Source: Bacteroidales bacterium UBA2714 (GTDB lineage Bacteria > Bacteroidota > Bacteroidia > Bacteroidales > P3). From it: a stretch of 39,130 bases of DNA. The notes beneath the pieces were generated by a model. The model was not told where the DNA came from. It saw only the letters and a list, made by a program, of their open reading frames with translations, and did no database searches. The translations under genes were made by a program, and so were the position numbers. Shown piece after piece: positions 32,733-39,130 of this stretch. Within the stretch, counting starts at the first letter, position 1, and each line of letters begins with the position of its first letter. The stretch spans positions 34,715 to 73,844 of the forward strand of contig DEKU01000018.1 of NCBI GenBank assembly GCA_002354035.1, written 5' to 3'.

Positions 32733-33557
32733 ATGGCTAAAGGAAGAATTCTTTATATCAATCAGGGCGTTATGCCTTTTTCGGAGGAGACCGAGGCCAC
32801 GGTGATGAATCGTTACCTGCCCCAGTATACGCAGGAGTTGGGGCGGGAAATAAGAGTGTTTGTGCCCCGTTTCACCGATATCAACGAGCGCAAGCACCAG
32901 TTGCACGAGGTGATTCGCCTTTCGGGCATGAACTTGATAGTGAATAACTGCGACCATCAGCTGATTATCAAGGTGGGTTCTATCCCGACGGCCAGGTTGC
33001 AGGTCTACTTTATCGACAATGAAGAGTATTTTGTGAAATATGGCGACACGTTCGACGACAAGGGGGTGCTGAAGCCCTCCAACGACGAGCGGATTTTGTT
33101 TTTCGGGCGCGGAGCACTGGAGGCGGTGCGCAAGCTGGCTTGGCAGCCCCATCTGATTCATTTCTCGGGCTGGTTCAGCGGCATGGTGCCTTTCTATCTG
33201 CGGCGCATCAACAAGGAGAATGCTTTCTTTTCGGGCACACGGACGGTGCTTTCGCTCGAGGCCGACGGGTTTGAGGGCAAGTTTTCGGAGGAGATGGAGC
33301 GCAAAATGCGCGCCGACGGGGCCACGGCCAAAGATCTGCGCCTGTACCAGAATCTGGACTACCCGACGCTGATGAAGGCCGCCATCACATACGCCAACGG
33401 CATTGTGATTTCCTCGCCCAATGTGGATCCGGAACTGGTGCAGTTCGCCAAGGAGAACAAGCGGCACGTGCTGGACTATGTGCCTGACCGGACGGAGTTC
33501 TTTACCAAGATTAACAAGATGTACGAGACGCTGTGCGGCAGCGCTTTGAATAATTAG
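32733..33557 (+). CDS. Short glycogen/starch synthase-like protein (GT5 N-terminal domain)
   Basis: 274 residues from ATG 32733. It matches only the N-terminal catalytic half of GT5 synthases. MAKGRILYINQGVMPFSEET is near the start, then LGREIRVFVPRFTDIN and QPHLIHFSGWFSGMVPFYLR. The GT5 C-terminal Rossmann domain that binds ADP-glucose is absent. Bacteroidetes encode such short synthases next to a DUF4270 lipoprotein, as here, so this is the normal form for the group rather than a truncation. Activity on glycogen is uncertain. A perfect 12-bp hairpin follows its stop, before the DUF4270 gene. Confidence 0.82.
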   Translation: MAKGRILYINQGVMPFSEETEATVMNRYLPQYTQELGREIRVFVPRFTDINERKHQLHEVIRLSGMNLIVNNCDHQLIIKVGSIPTARLQVYFIDNEEYFVKYGDTFDDKGVLKPSNDERILFFGRGALEAVRKLAWQPHLIHFSGWFSGMVPFYLRRINKENAFFSGTRTVLSLEADGFEGKFSEEMERKMRADGATAKDLRLYQNLDYPTLMKAAITYANGIVISSPNVDPELVQFAKENKRHVLDYVPDRTEFFTKINKMYETLCGSALNN

Positions 33558-33566
33558 ACGCCGTGG

Positions 33567-33593
33567 GCCGGGCGGAGCAACGCTCCGCCCGGC
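33567..33593 (+). other. Perfect GC-rich hairpin between two genes
   Basis: 12-bp stem GCCGGGCGGAGC / GCTCCGCCCGGC with loop AAC. No T-run follows, so it is not a classical terminator. It could stabilise the upstream mRNA or damp read-through to the DUF4270 gene. Confidence 0.7.
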
Positions 33594-33641
33594 TGCGGAT
33601 TTTGATGCAGTGAATTGAAATATAAACATTTAAGATTGAAT

Positions 33642-34928
33642 ATGTTTTTCAGAAGACTTTTCCTGCTGTTGGGCATTGCGGCCATGCTGGCGGTGCCTAC
33701 GGCCTGTACCGAGGAATCGACCCCGCTGGGGGTGGACTTGCAGGACCCCTATACGCTTTTTGACGGCACGCGCGACACGGCTTTTGTGTCGGCATGCACC
33801 ATCTTCGACGATTCGATGCGGACGGCGGGGTATGACCAGTGCATTTTCGGCGACTACCGCGACCCTCTGTTCGGCTCGGCCCGTGCGGTGACCTATTCGC
33901 AAATCAGTGTGGCGGGTTCCAACGGCATCAGCCTCTCAGACGAGGTGGTGATAGACTCGGTGGTGATGACCTTGGTTATCGACACGCTCTACCCAGCGGT
34001 CCCGGACTCGACTCCCGTCAAGCTGCATATTGTCATCAACCAGCTGGCAGAGACATTGCTGGACACGGCCTACCACGTCACCCTTTCGTCGGAGAGTTTG
34101 CAGGAGAGCGATGTGTGCTTTTTCGATGACGAGGTGACCTTCTATGCCGACAGCATCAATCTGCGTATGCGCGAGAGCATATACCCCGTGCTGAAGCAGA
34201 CGTGCAGCAGCGAGGATTTTTTGAAGATTGTGAAAGGTTTCAGCCTGAAGTTGGCCGAGAATTCGAACCGCATGGTCACGGTCGATTTCGGGGCCAGCGA
34301 GACCCGTCTGACGCTGTTCTACCATACGGCCAACGCCGACTCGTTGCAGTATGTCTTCACCATCAATAGAGAAACGGGCCACAGCATGTATTTTCAGCAC
34401 GACTATTCTGGCAGCCCGATAGAGGCTATCGCCAACCACACCGCCGACTCGATAGAGGGCAGCCAACGGCTGTATCTGGAGCCTTTGAGCGGCACCCGTG
34501 TGCGGATTAATATGCAGTCGTTCCTCGATGAGTTTAGGGAGCAGCATCCGTGGGCCGTGATTCATTATGCCGAGCTGCTGTTGCCCGTGAACGACGCGGC
34601 CAGCGACCAACGCCCGTTGCGCATTCTTGCCAACAAGCGCGAGGATGACGGCACGGCGACTATGGTGACCGATGCCAATGTTTTGTCCAACCCCTATACG
34701 TATGCAGGGTTTGACGGCTACTACCACAAGGAGGGCAATTACTACCGTCTGCGGGTGACGCGGCATTTGCAGGAGCTGCTGCGCAGCGGCCGCGACTACG
34801 GCACGGAATTGTATATAGACGGGCGCCGGTCGACGGCGTTCCACACCGTCTTTAACGGCACCGCGACCGACAATCCGGTGCGGGTGGTGTTTATCTATTC
34901 GGAAAAGAGTGTGAACACCCAGCCCTGA
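33642..34928 (+). CDS. DUF4270 family lipoprotein
   Basis: 428 residues from ATG 33642. The upstream in-frame start at 33615 is a TTG and is less likely. Signal peptide with lipobox VPTACTEES; the mature protein begins at Cys. DUF4270 features include an early PLGVDLQDPYTLFDG and the region YDQCIFGDYRDPLFGSARAVTYSQI. The rest is rich in beta strands with HYAELLLPVN and a final VRVVFIYSEK. The function of DUF4270 proteins is unknown, but they are usual next to the short glycogen synthase in Bacteroidetes. It should sit on the outer membrane. A hairpin separates it from the upstream gene, but the same strand and a 57-85 nt gap suggest co-transcription. Confidence 0.82.
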   Translation: MFFRRLFLLLGIAAMLAVPTACTEESTPLGVDLQDPYTLFDGTRDTAFVSACTIFDDSMRTAGYDQCIFGDYRDPLFGSARAVTYSQISVAGSNGISLSDEVVIDSVVMTLVIDTLYPAVPDSTPVKLHIVINQLAETLLDTAYHVTLSSESLQESDVCFFDDEVTFYADSINLRMRESIYPVLKQTCSSEDFLKIVKGFSLKLAENSNRMVTVDFGASETRLTLFYHTANADSLQYVFTINRETGHSMYFQHDYSGSPIEAIANHTADSIEGSQRLYLEPLSGTRVRINMQSFLDEFREQHPWAVIHYAELLLPVNDAASDQRPLRILANKREDDGTATMVTDANVLSNPYTYAGFDGYYHKEGNYYRLRVTRHLQELLRSGRDYGTELYIDGRRSTAFHTVFNGTATDNPVRVVFIYSEKSVNTQP

Positions 34929-35037
34929 CTGCTCCTGCTGGCTTTGCGCGGCTGTGCTCTCCCGGCGGGAGGCAGAAGGTGCGGAAGCTTTGGATTTTTG
35001 AATTGAACATTAAACACATAAAACAGAACTTATTACT

Positions 35038-36225
35038 ATGAAGAGAACACTCATCTCAGCCTTTTTATGCCTTTGCGCTTTGACGGCAACGGCTCAGATT
35101 CATTACGAGGAGGCTTACCGCACTCACCCCGACCAGCTGTATGTGTCGGGTACGTTGAATGACGACAGTGTGCATATTGGCAATTGGACATGGTGGCACC
35201 CCAACGGAAAGGTGTTCCGCCAGGGAAAATACGACAGCCAGGGCCATAAGACCGGTGTGTGGCGCACGTTCTATAACGACGGGACCAAGCATGAGGAGAT
35301 GGTCATGAGCGGTGACGGCATGAGCCGCACGTGGTACGCCAGTGGCAAGCCGCAGAGTGAGGTGAAGGTGGTGGACGGCCGGAAGGAGGGGATGTTTGTG
35401 TCGTGGTATGAGAACGGCCAGAAGAAGGATGAGGTGCCTTATGTGGACGGAGTGCGCGAGGGCAAGACCCGCGAATGGCACGAGAATGGGAAGCTGAAGT
35501 TTGAGGGCACATACGTCGACGATGAGTTGGAAGGCCCCGCCACTTGGTGGACTCCCACTGGCATGAAGGACCAAGAGGGTCAGCTGGTGAGAGGCGAACA
35601 AGAGGGCGAGTGGGTGTTCTATTGGCGCACCAACGGCAAGGTGGGCATCCGCGGACATTATTCGGCTGGCAACGAGACCGGTGTGTGGACTTATTATTAC
35701 GAGACGGGAGAGAAATGGCGCGAAGGGAAATACAGCAAAGGCTACAAGCAGGGCCTTTGGACTACATGGTACGAGAGTGGCCAGAAGCTGCACGAGGGCC
35801 AGTATGTGAACGACAAGGAAGAAGGCACCTGGACGGCTTGGTATGAAGACGGTAAGGTGGACTACACCGGCAGTTTCCATAACGGAAAGAAAGAGGGTTT
35901 ATGGCGTGGGGTTTACGATGATGGCAGCCTGCGCTATGAGATGAACTATCATGACGATTTGCAGCATGGCAAGACGGTGCGTTTCCATCCCAACGGGAAG
36001 GTGGAGATTGCCGAGAACTATGTGAATGGCGAGCGCCACGGGAAATATGAGCGTTACAATACCGCCGGAACGCCCGAGGAGACGGGTACTTTTGTACACG
36101 GTAAGAAGGAGGGCAAATGGATTTGGTATGACAAATATGGCCGTGAGGGTGTGGTGGCCGAGTTTAAGGATGGCCAGATGACTTCGATGCAGGACAACAC
36201 TGTCAAGAAGGAACAGAAACGTTAA
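35038..36225 (+). CDS. Exported YwqK/MORN-type repeat protein
   Basis: 395 residues with signal peptide MKRTLISAFLCLCALTATAQ. From about residue 44 on it is built of 14 tandem repeats of about 23 residues with pattern G.W..WY.nGk....g.Y.nG...G, for example GLWTTWYESGQKLHEGQYVN and GTWTAWYEDGKVDYTGSFHN. This is the MORN_2/YwqK motif, thought to fold into a long beta sheet. The label 'antitoxin component' attached to YwqK in databases rests on one toxin system and does not apply here, since no toxin gene is adjacent. The protein ends with MTSMQDNTVKKEQKR and has no type IX tail. It lies 4 nt before maf on the same strand. Confidence 0.82.
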   Translation: MKRTLISAFLCLCALTATAQIHYEEAYRTHPDQLYVSGTLNDDSVHIGNWTWWHPNGKVFRQGKYDSQGHKTGVWRTFYNDGTKHEEMVMSGDGMSRTWYASGKPQSEVKVVDGRKEGMFVSWYENGQKKDEVPYVDGVREGKTREWHENGKLKFEGTYVDDELEGPATWWTPTGMKDQEGQLVRGEQEGEWVFYWRTNGKVGIRGHYSAGNETGVWTYYYETGEKWREGKYSKGYKQGLWTTWYESGQKLHEGQYVNDKEEGTWTAWYEDGKVDYTGSFHNGKKEGLWRGVYDDGSLRYEMNYHDDLQHGKTVRFHPNGKVEIAENYVNGERHGKYERYNTAGTPEETGTFVHGKKEGKWIWYDKYGREGVVAEFKDGQMTSMQDNTVKKEQKR

Positions 36226-36229
36226 GATT

Positions 36230-36883
36230 ATGACTTTTGGAGTGAAGGGGAACGGTGCGGAGATTGGATGGATGGACTGCAGGCTGTTGCTGGGGTCGAA
36301 ATCGCCACGCCGTCGCGAATTACTGGGGCAGCTGGGACTGCCATGCAGGATTGTGGATATTGAGGTGGAGGAGACGGTGGACCATGCGGTGGAGGCCTGC
36401 AAGGTGGCCGAGACCCTTTCGCGCAAAAAGGCCGAAGGCTATGGCGGAGAACTGGCTGCCAATGAGGTGCTGGTGACCGCGGACACGGTGGTGGTGCATG
36501 AGGATGTGGTGTTGGGCAAACCCCACAGCCGCGAAGAGGCCTTGGAGATGCTTAGGGCCTTGTCGGGTAAAGTGCATCAGGTATATACTGGCGTTACGCT
36601 GCGCGGAATCAGCAACAGGGTTTCCTTCACCGAAAAGACCGATGTGGCGTTCAGGACGTTGACCGAAAGGGAGATGAGCTTTTATGTGGATGTGTATAAG
36701 CCCTACGACAAGGCTGGGGCTTACGGCATACAGGAGTGGATAGGCATGGTGGGTATAGAGCGAATAGAAGGCTGTTTCTATAATGTGATGGGGTTGCCGG
36801 TGGCGCGGCTATACAAAGAACTGGAGCTCCTGGTTAATGGCCACGGCACGCTGGTCCACGAGGGTGCGGAGCAGTTGGCGTAG
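36230..36883 (+). CDS. maf: Maf-family nucleoside triphosphate pyrophosphatase
   Basis: 217 residues, or 203 if the ATG at 36272 (MDCRLLLGSKSPRRRELL) is used; that start fits the family better. The motif LLGSKSPRR is the phosphate loop. VTADTVVV contains the metal-binding Asp, and KPYDKAGAYGIQEW matches the YhdE-type (dTTP/UTP) substrate loop. Such enzymes hydrolyse noncanonical or modified NTPs, preventing their use in nucleic acids. The gene starts 4 nt after the YwqK-like gene. Its last 75 nt overlap the 3' end of recQ on the other strand. Confidence 0.9.
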   Translation: MTFGVKGNGAEIGWMDCRLLLGSKSPRRRELLGQLGLPCRIVDIEVEETVDHAVEACKVAETLSRKKAEGYGGELAANEVLVTADTVVVHEDVVLGKPHSREEALEMLRALSGKVHQVYTGVTLRGISNRVSFTEKTDVAFRTLTEREMSFYVDVYKPYDKAGAYGIQEWIGMVGIERIEGCFYNVMGLPVARLYKELELLVNGHGTLVHEGAEQLA

Positions 36884-38710
36884 GGTACGCTCGTCAATCT
36901 GGGGTATTTTTTCCATTATCTGGTCGGCCCGTAGGGGCTGTTGTTTCAGAAGGTCTATGATTTGGCTTGCAAGGCGGGCAGAGGTGTCAGCCTCGGAGTC
37001 CTTGTGTGCGTGCTGCAGACAGTGGTCGCATTGGCCGCACGGGGTATCGCTGTGTTCGCCAAAATATCGCAGCAGGGCAATGCTGCGGCATGTGTCGGAG
37101 TTGAGATACTGCACCATGGCCTCGAGCCGCTGTGTGGCTCGTCGTTTGAGGCTGTTGTAGTGGCTTTCGGTCAGGGGCAGTTGTTTTACATCTACGCGGG
37201 GAGCGGTGAAGATGATTTGGGGTTGGGAGGATTTGGCTTTGTAGTTGATGATTTTGAGAGCTTCCATGTGGTGGAGCATTTTGGTCACCAGCTCCTCGTC
37301 GAGGTTGAGCCGACGGGCTAAAGCCCGCTCGGAGATGGGGGTGAAATCGGAAAAGAGCCCCCCATACATGCGTAGTATGAGGGTGAGGAGGTCGGCATAG
37401 CGTGCTGGCTGGGAGACTTGGAAACGGTAGATCTCGTCGCGCGAGACGGGAATGTGGAGCCGCGACTCGGCCTCGGTGCGGTCGGGGATGGCGATGAGAC
37501 CTTCGCGTTCGAGGAAACGTGCGGCATTGTAGAAGTCGACAAGCTTGAAACGGTAGGTGTTGCAAATGGCTTCGATGTCGAAGTCGAATTGGGAGTCCTC
37601 GCCCGAGCCGATGGGGAGTTGATAATAGTTGCAGAGTGCGCGGTAGACATTGGAGATGTAGTCGGGAGTGGGGTAGGAGGAGTTGAAGCTGGTGTGGAGG
37701 TTGGTGATGTCGTTGTCGTTGTAGAGCATCACGGCATAGGACTGGTTGCCGTCGCGCCCAGCCCGTCCGGCCTCTTGGAAGTAGGCCTCGATGGTGGAAG
37801 GGATGTCGAGATGGATGACAAAGCGCACATCGGGTTTGTCGATGCCCATGCCAAAGGCATTGGTGGCCACGATGACGGGTACCTCGCCGTTGATCCAACG
37901 GAGTTGGGCCAGGTCGCGTTCCTTGGGGTCGAGACCGGCGTGGTAGTAGGCGGCGGGGATGCCGTGGTGGACCAGATGCTCGGCAATCTGGCGGGTGCGC
38001 CGCCGGTTGCGGACATAGACAATGCCGCAGCCGCCAATGCGGCGGGCTATGCGCAGCATGCGCCCTTCCTTGTCGTCTTCGCGAAACACCATGTAGGCTA
38101 AGTTGTGACGATAGAAACTGGATTGAAACAGGCGGCTGCCCGAGCGGAAGAGCAGTTGGCGCTGGATGTCGGCCACCACATCCGGGGTGGCGGTGGCGGT
38201 GAGGGCTATGATGGGTGCCTGATCGTGGTAGATGCGAATCCGTGCAATGTCGAGGTAAGGCGGTCTGAAGTCATATCCCCATTGAGAGATGCAGTGAGCT
38301 TCGTCGACGGCTATGAGGGATATGTGCATCTGACGGAAATGCTCGATAAAAACCCGCTGTTTGAGCCTCTCGGGAGAGACGTACAGTAGTTTTATTTTGC
38401 CGTGTATGCACTGGTTGAAGATGATTTCCTGCTCGGAGGAGGAAAGACCGGAATAGAGACAGGCGGCCTTGATATGACGGTCGCGGAGTTGTTGCACTTG
38501 GTCTTTCATGAGCGAGATGAGGGGGGTGACGACCAGACAGAGGCCGTCGAGCATGAGGGCCGGTATTTGGTAGCAGATGGATTTGCCGCCACCTGTGGGG
38601 AGGAGGACTAAAGAGTCGTGCCCCTGCAGGACGGATTGGATAATCTCTTCCTGCAGGGGACGAAAGGAGGTGTGGCCCCAGTATTTCTTTAGTATGTCGT
38701 TGGCGTTAAT
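36809..38710 (-). CDS. recQ: ATP-dependent DNA helicase RecQ, short form, no ATG at the expected start
   Basis: 633 residues if started at ATT 38710. The longest ATG-initiated frame begins at 38554, after the Walker A motif, and cannot be the real start. Upstream in the same frame lie KKYWGHTSFRPLQEEII and LLPTGGGKS (motif I), as in all RecQ proteins. Then come VDEAHCISQWG (motif II), FQEAGRAGRDG (motif VI), a four-Cys zinc site (TCRS, CGQCDHC) and a winged-helix-like tail, without HRDC. RecQ unwinds recombination and replication intermediates. The open frame runs back to the stop of the upstream gene (38738-38740) without any ATG, GTG or TTG; ATT 38710 gives the family start INANDILKKYWG. 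It converges with maf. Confidence 0.85.
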   Translation of the reverse strand: MNANDILKKYWGHTSFRPLQEEIIQSVLQGHDSLVLLPTGGGKSICYQIPALMLDGLCLVVTPLISLMKDQVQQLRDRHIKAACLYSGLSSSEQEIIFNQCIHGKIKLLYVSPERLKQRVFIEHFRQMHISLIAVDEAHCISQWGYDFRPPYLDIARIRIYHDQAPIIALTATATPDVVADIQRQLLFRSGSRLFQSSFYRHNLAYMVFREDDKEGRMLRIARRIGGCGIVYVRNRRRTRQIAEHLVHHGIPAAYYHAGLDPKERDLAQLRWINGEVPVIVATNAFGMGIDKPDVRFVIHLDIPSTIEAYFQEAGRAGRDGNQSYAVMLYNDNDITNLHTSFNSSYPTPDYISNVYRALCNYYQLPIGSGEDSQFDFDIEAICNTYRFKLVDFYNAARFLEREGLIAIPDRTEAESRLHIPVSRDEIYRFQVSQPARYADLLTLILRMYGGLFSDFTPISERALARRLNLDEELVTKMLHHMEALKIINYKAKSSQPQIIFTAPRVDVKQLPLTESHYNSLKRRATQRLEAMVQYLNSDTCRSIALLRYFGEHSDTPCGQCDHCLQHAHKDSEADTSARLASQIIDLLKQQPLRADQIMEKIPQIDERTLRQLLRTLVDQRAVAINQELQFFV

Positions 38711-38737
38711 ATGGGTGAGGCTTTGAAGGATAAAGTG

Positions 38738-39130
38738 TTATCTGAGCAGGGTGACGGTGCCTTTCTGGGTTACGATGTCCTCGGTGCCGGGACGGCGGTA
38801 CTGGATGACATAGGCATAGGAGCCTTGAGGGCATTTGACGCCCTGAGGGGTGTTGCCGTCCCAGGTGAAGTGGAGGTCGTCGGAGGAGAAGACCTCGCGT
38901 CCCATACGGTCGTAGATGAAGACGGAGAAGTTCTGCTGCTCGTTGGCGGTGAAGATGCGGAAGAGGTTGTTGTCGGGGCGTTCGGGGGTGAAGATGTTGG
39001 GAGCGTAGAAGGTGAACTGGGTGACGGGGAGGGCGAAATTGAGGGTGTCGGAGCATTCGAGGTCGTTGTAGGCGACGAGTGTGACGTGTACGGAGTCTGC
39101 GGAGACCTCGCCGAAGTTGTGGCTGCAGGG
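38738..39130 (-). CDS. Type IX-secreted protein, C-terminal end (gliding-motility / CHU_C-type domain), partial
   Basis: The last 130 residues of a gene whose start lies beyond the window edge. The C-terminal domain is the type B sorting signal of type IX secretion: FYAPNIFTPERPDNNLFRIF, FSVFIYDRMGREVFSSDDLHFTWDG and GSYAYVIQYR, ending TVTLLR. In the family this domain directs proteins through the T9SS and to the cell surface. The preceding part (VHVTLVAYNDLECSDTL) resembles a PKD-like beta domain. Its stop TAA is followed in the same frame by recQ. The presence of this signal implies a T9SS in the organism; the TPR/PD40 protein in this window could belong to it. Confidence 0.85.
   Translation of the reverse strand, partial: PCSHNFGEVSADSVHVTLVAYNDLECSDTLNFALPVTQFTFYAPNIFTPERPDNNLFRIFTANEQQNFSVFIYDRMGREVFSSDDLHFTWDGNTPQGVKCPQGSYAYVIQYRRPGTEDIVTQKGTVTLLR

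Noticed and set aside
35038..36225. Toxin-antitoxin assignment for the YwqK-like protein
   Set aside because: No toxin gene is nearby and the protein is exported; the database label is misleading here.

Overview
The window looks like chromosomal DNA from a member of the Bacteroidales (phylum Bacteroidota). The evidence is recurring phylum-specific promoter -7 boxes (TAnnTTTGC), A-rich leaders without Shine-Dalgarno sequences, a type IX secretion (gliding-motility type) C-terminal domain, a DUF4270 lipoprotein beside a short glycogen synthase, a Bacteroidetes EF-G2-type elongation factor paralog, a SufC/SufD pair and many lipoproteins and outer-membrane barrels. The DNA is fairly GC-rich for the order. 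I cannot name the family or genus. I see no prophage, integrase, insertion sequence, CRISPR array or rRNA.

Layout. 1-3.4 kb (minus): a PatB/MalY-type C-S lyase, L-aspartate oxidase NadB and a small membrane protein. 3.7-6.7 kb (plus): a TPR sensor histidine kinase and its LuxR-type response regulator. 6.9-7.0 kb: tRNA-Cys(GCA) with its own promoter and terminator. 7.0-8.6 kb (minus): a polysaccharide flippase-like protein. 8.9-11.0 kb (plus): the EF-G paralog with a palindrome over its promoter and a strong terminator.

11.3-19.0 kb (plus): a tight accessory operon. It starts with an ECF sigma factor and a small membrane protein that may be its anti-sigma factor. It continues with exported proteins, an M48 zinc peptidase that appears fused to a C-terminal outer-membrane barrel, and a second barrel gene broken by a frameshift in an (AC)5 tract. 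A 30-bp palindromic repeat occurs as a tandem pair outside the operon and as another pair inside one of its reading frames. 19.0-21.8 kb: a module of small Cro/C1-type regulator, 63-residue peptide and fimbrillin-like lipoprotein, bracketed by two 43-bp hairpin repeats in direct orientation.

22.3-30.2 kb (minus): release factor 1, an acyltransferase, an MsbA-like ABC exporter, a TPR/PD40 protein resembling PorE without its OmpA part, SufD and SufC. 30.9-31.7 kb: SAM hydrolase. 32.0-36.9 kb: RecX, diverging from a glycogen synthase-like protein, then a DUF4270 lipoprotein, a YwqK/MORN-repeat protein and a Maf pyrophosphatase. 36.8-39.1 kb (minus): RecQ, which lacks an ATG at its expected start, and the 3' end of a type IX-secreted protein.

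Most of the window is housekeeping. The parts most likely to hold something undescribed are the ECF-sigma/M48-barrel operon, the repeat-bracketed peptide/fimbrillin module and the repeat families.
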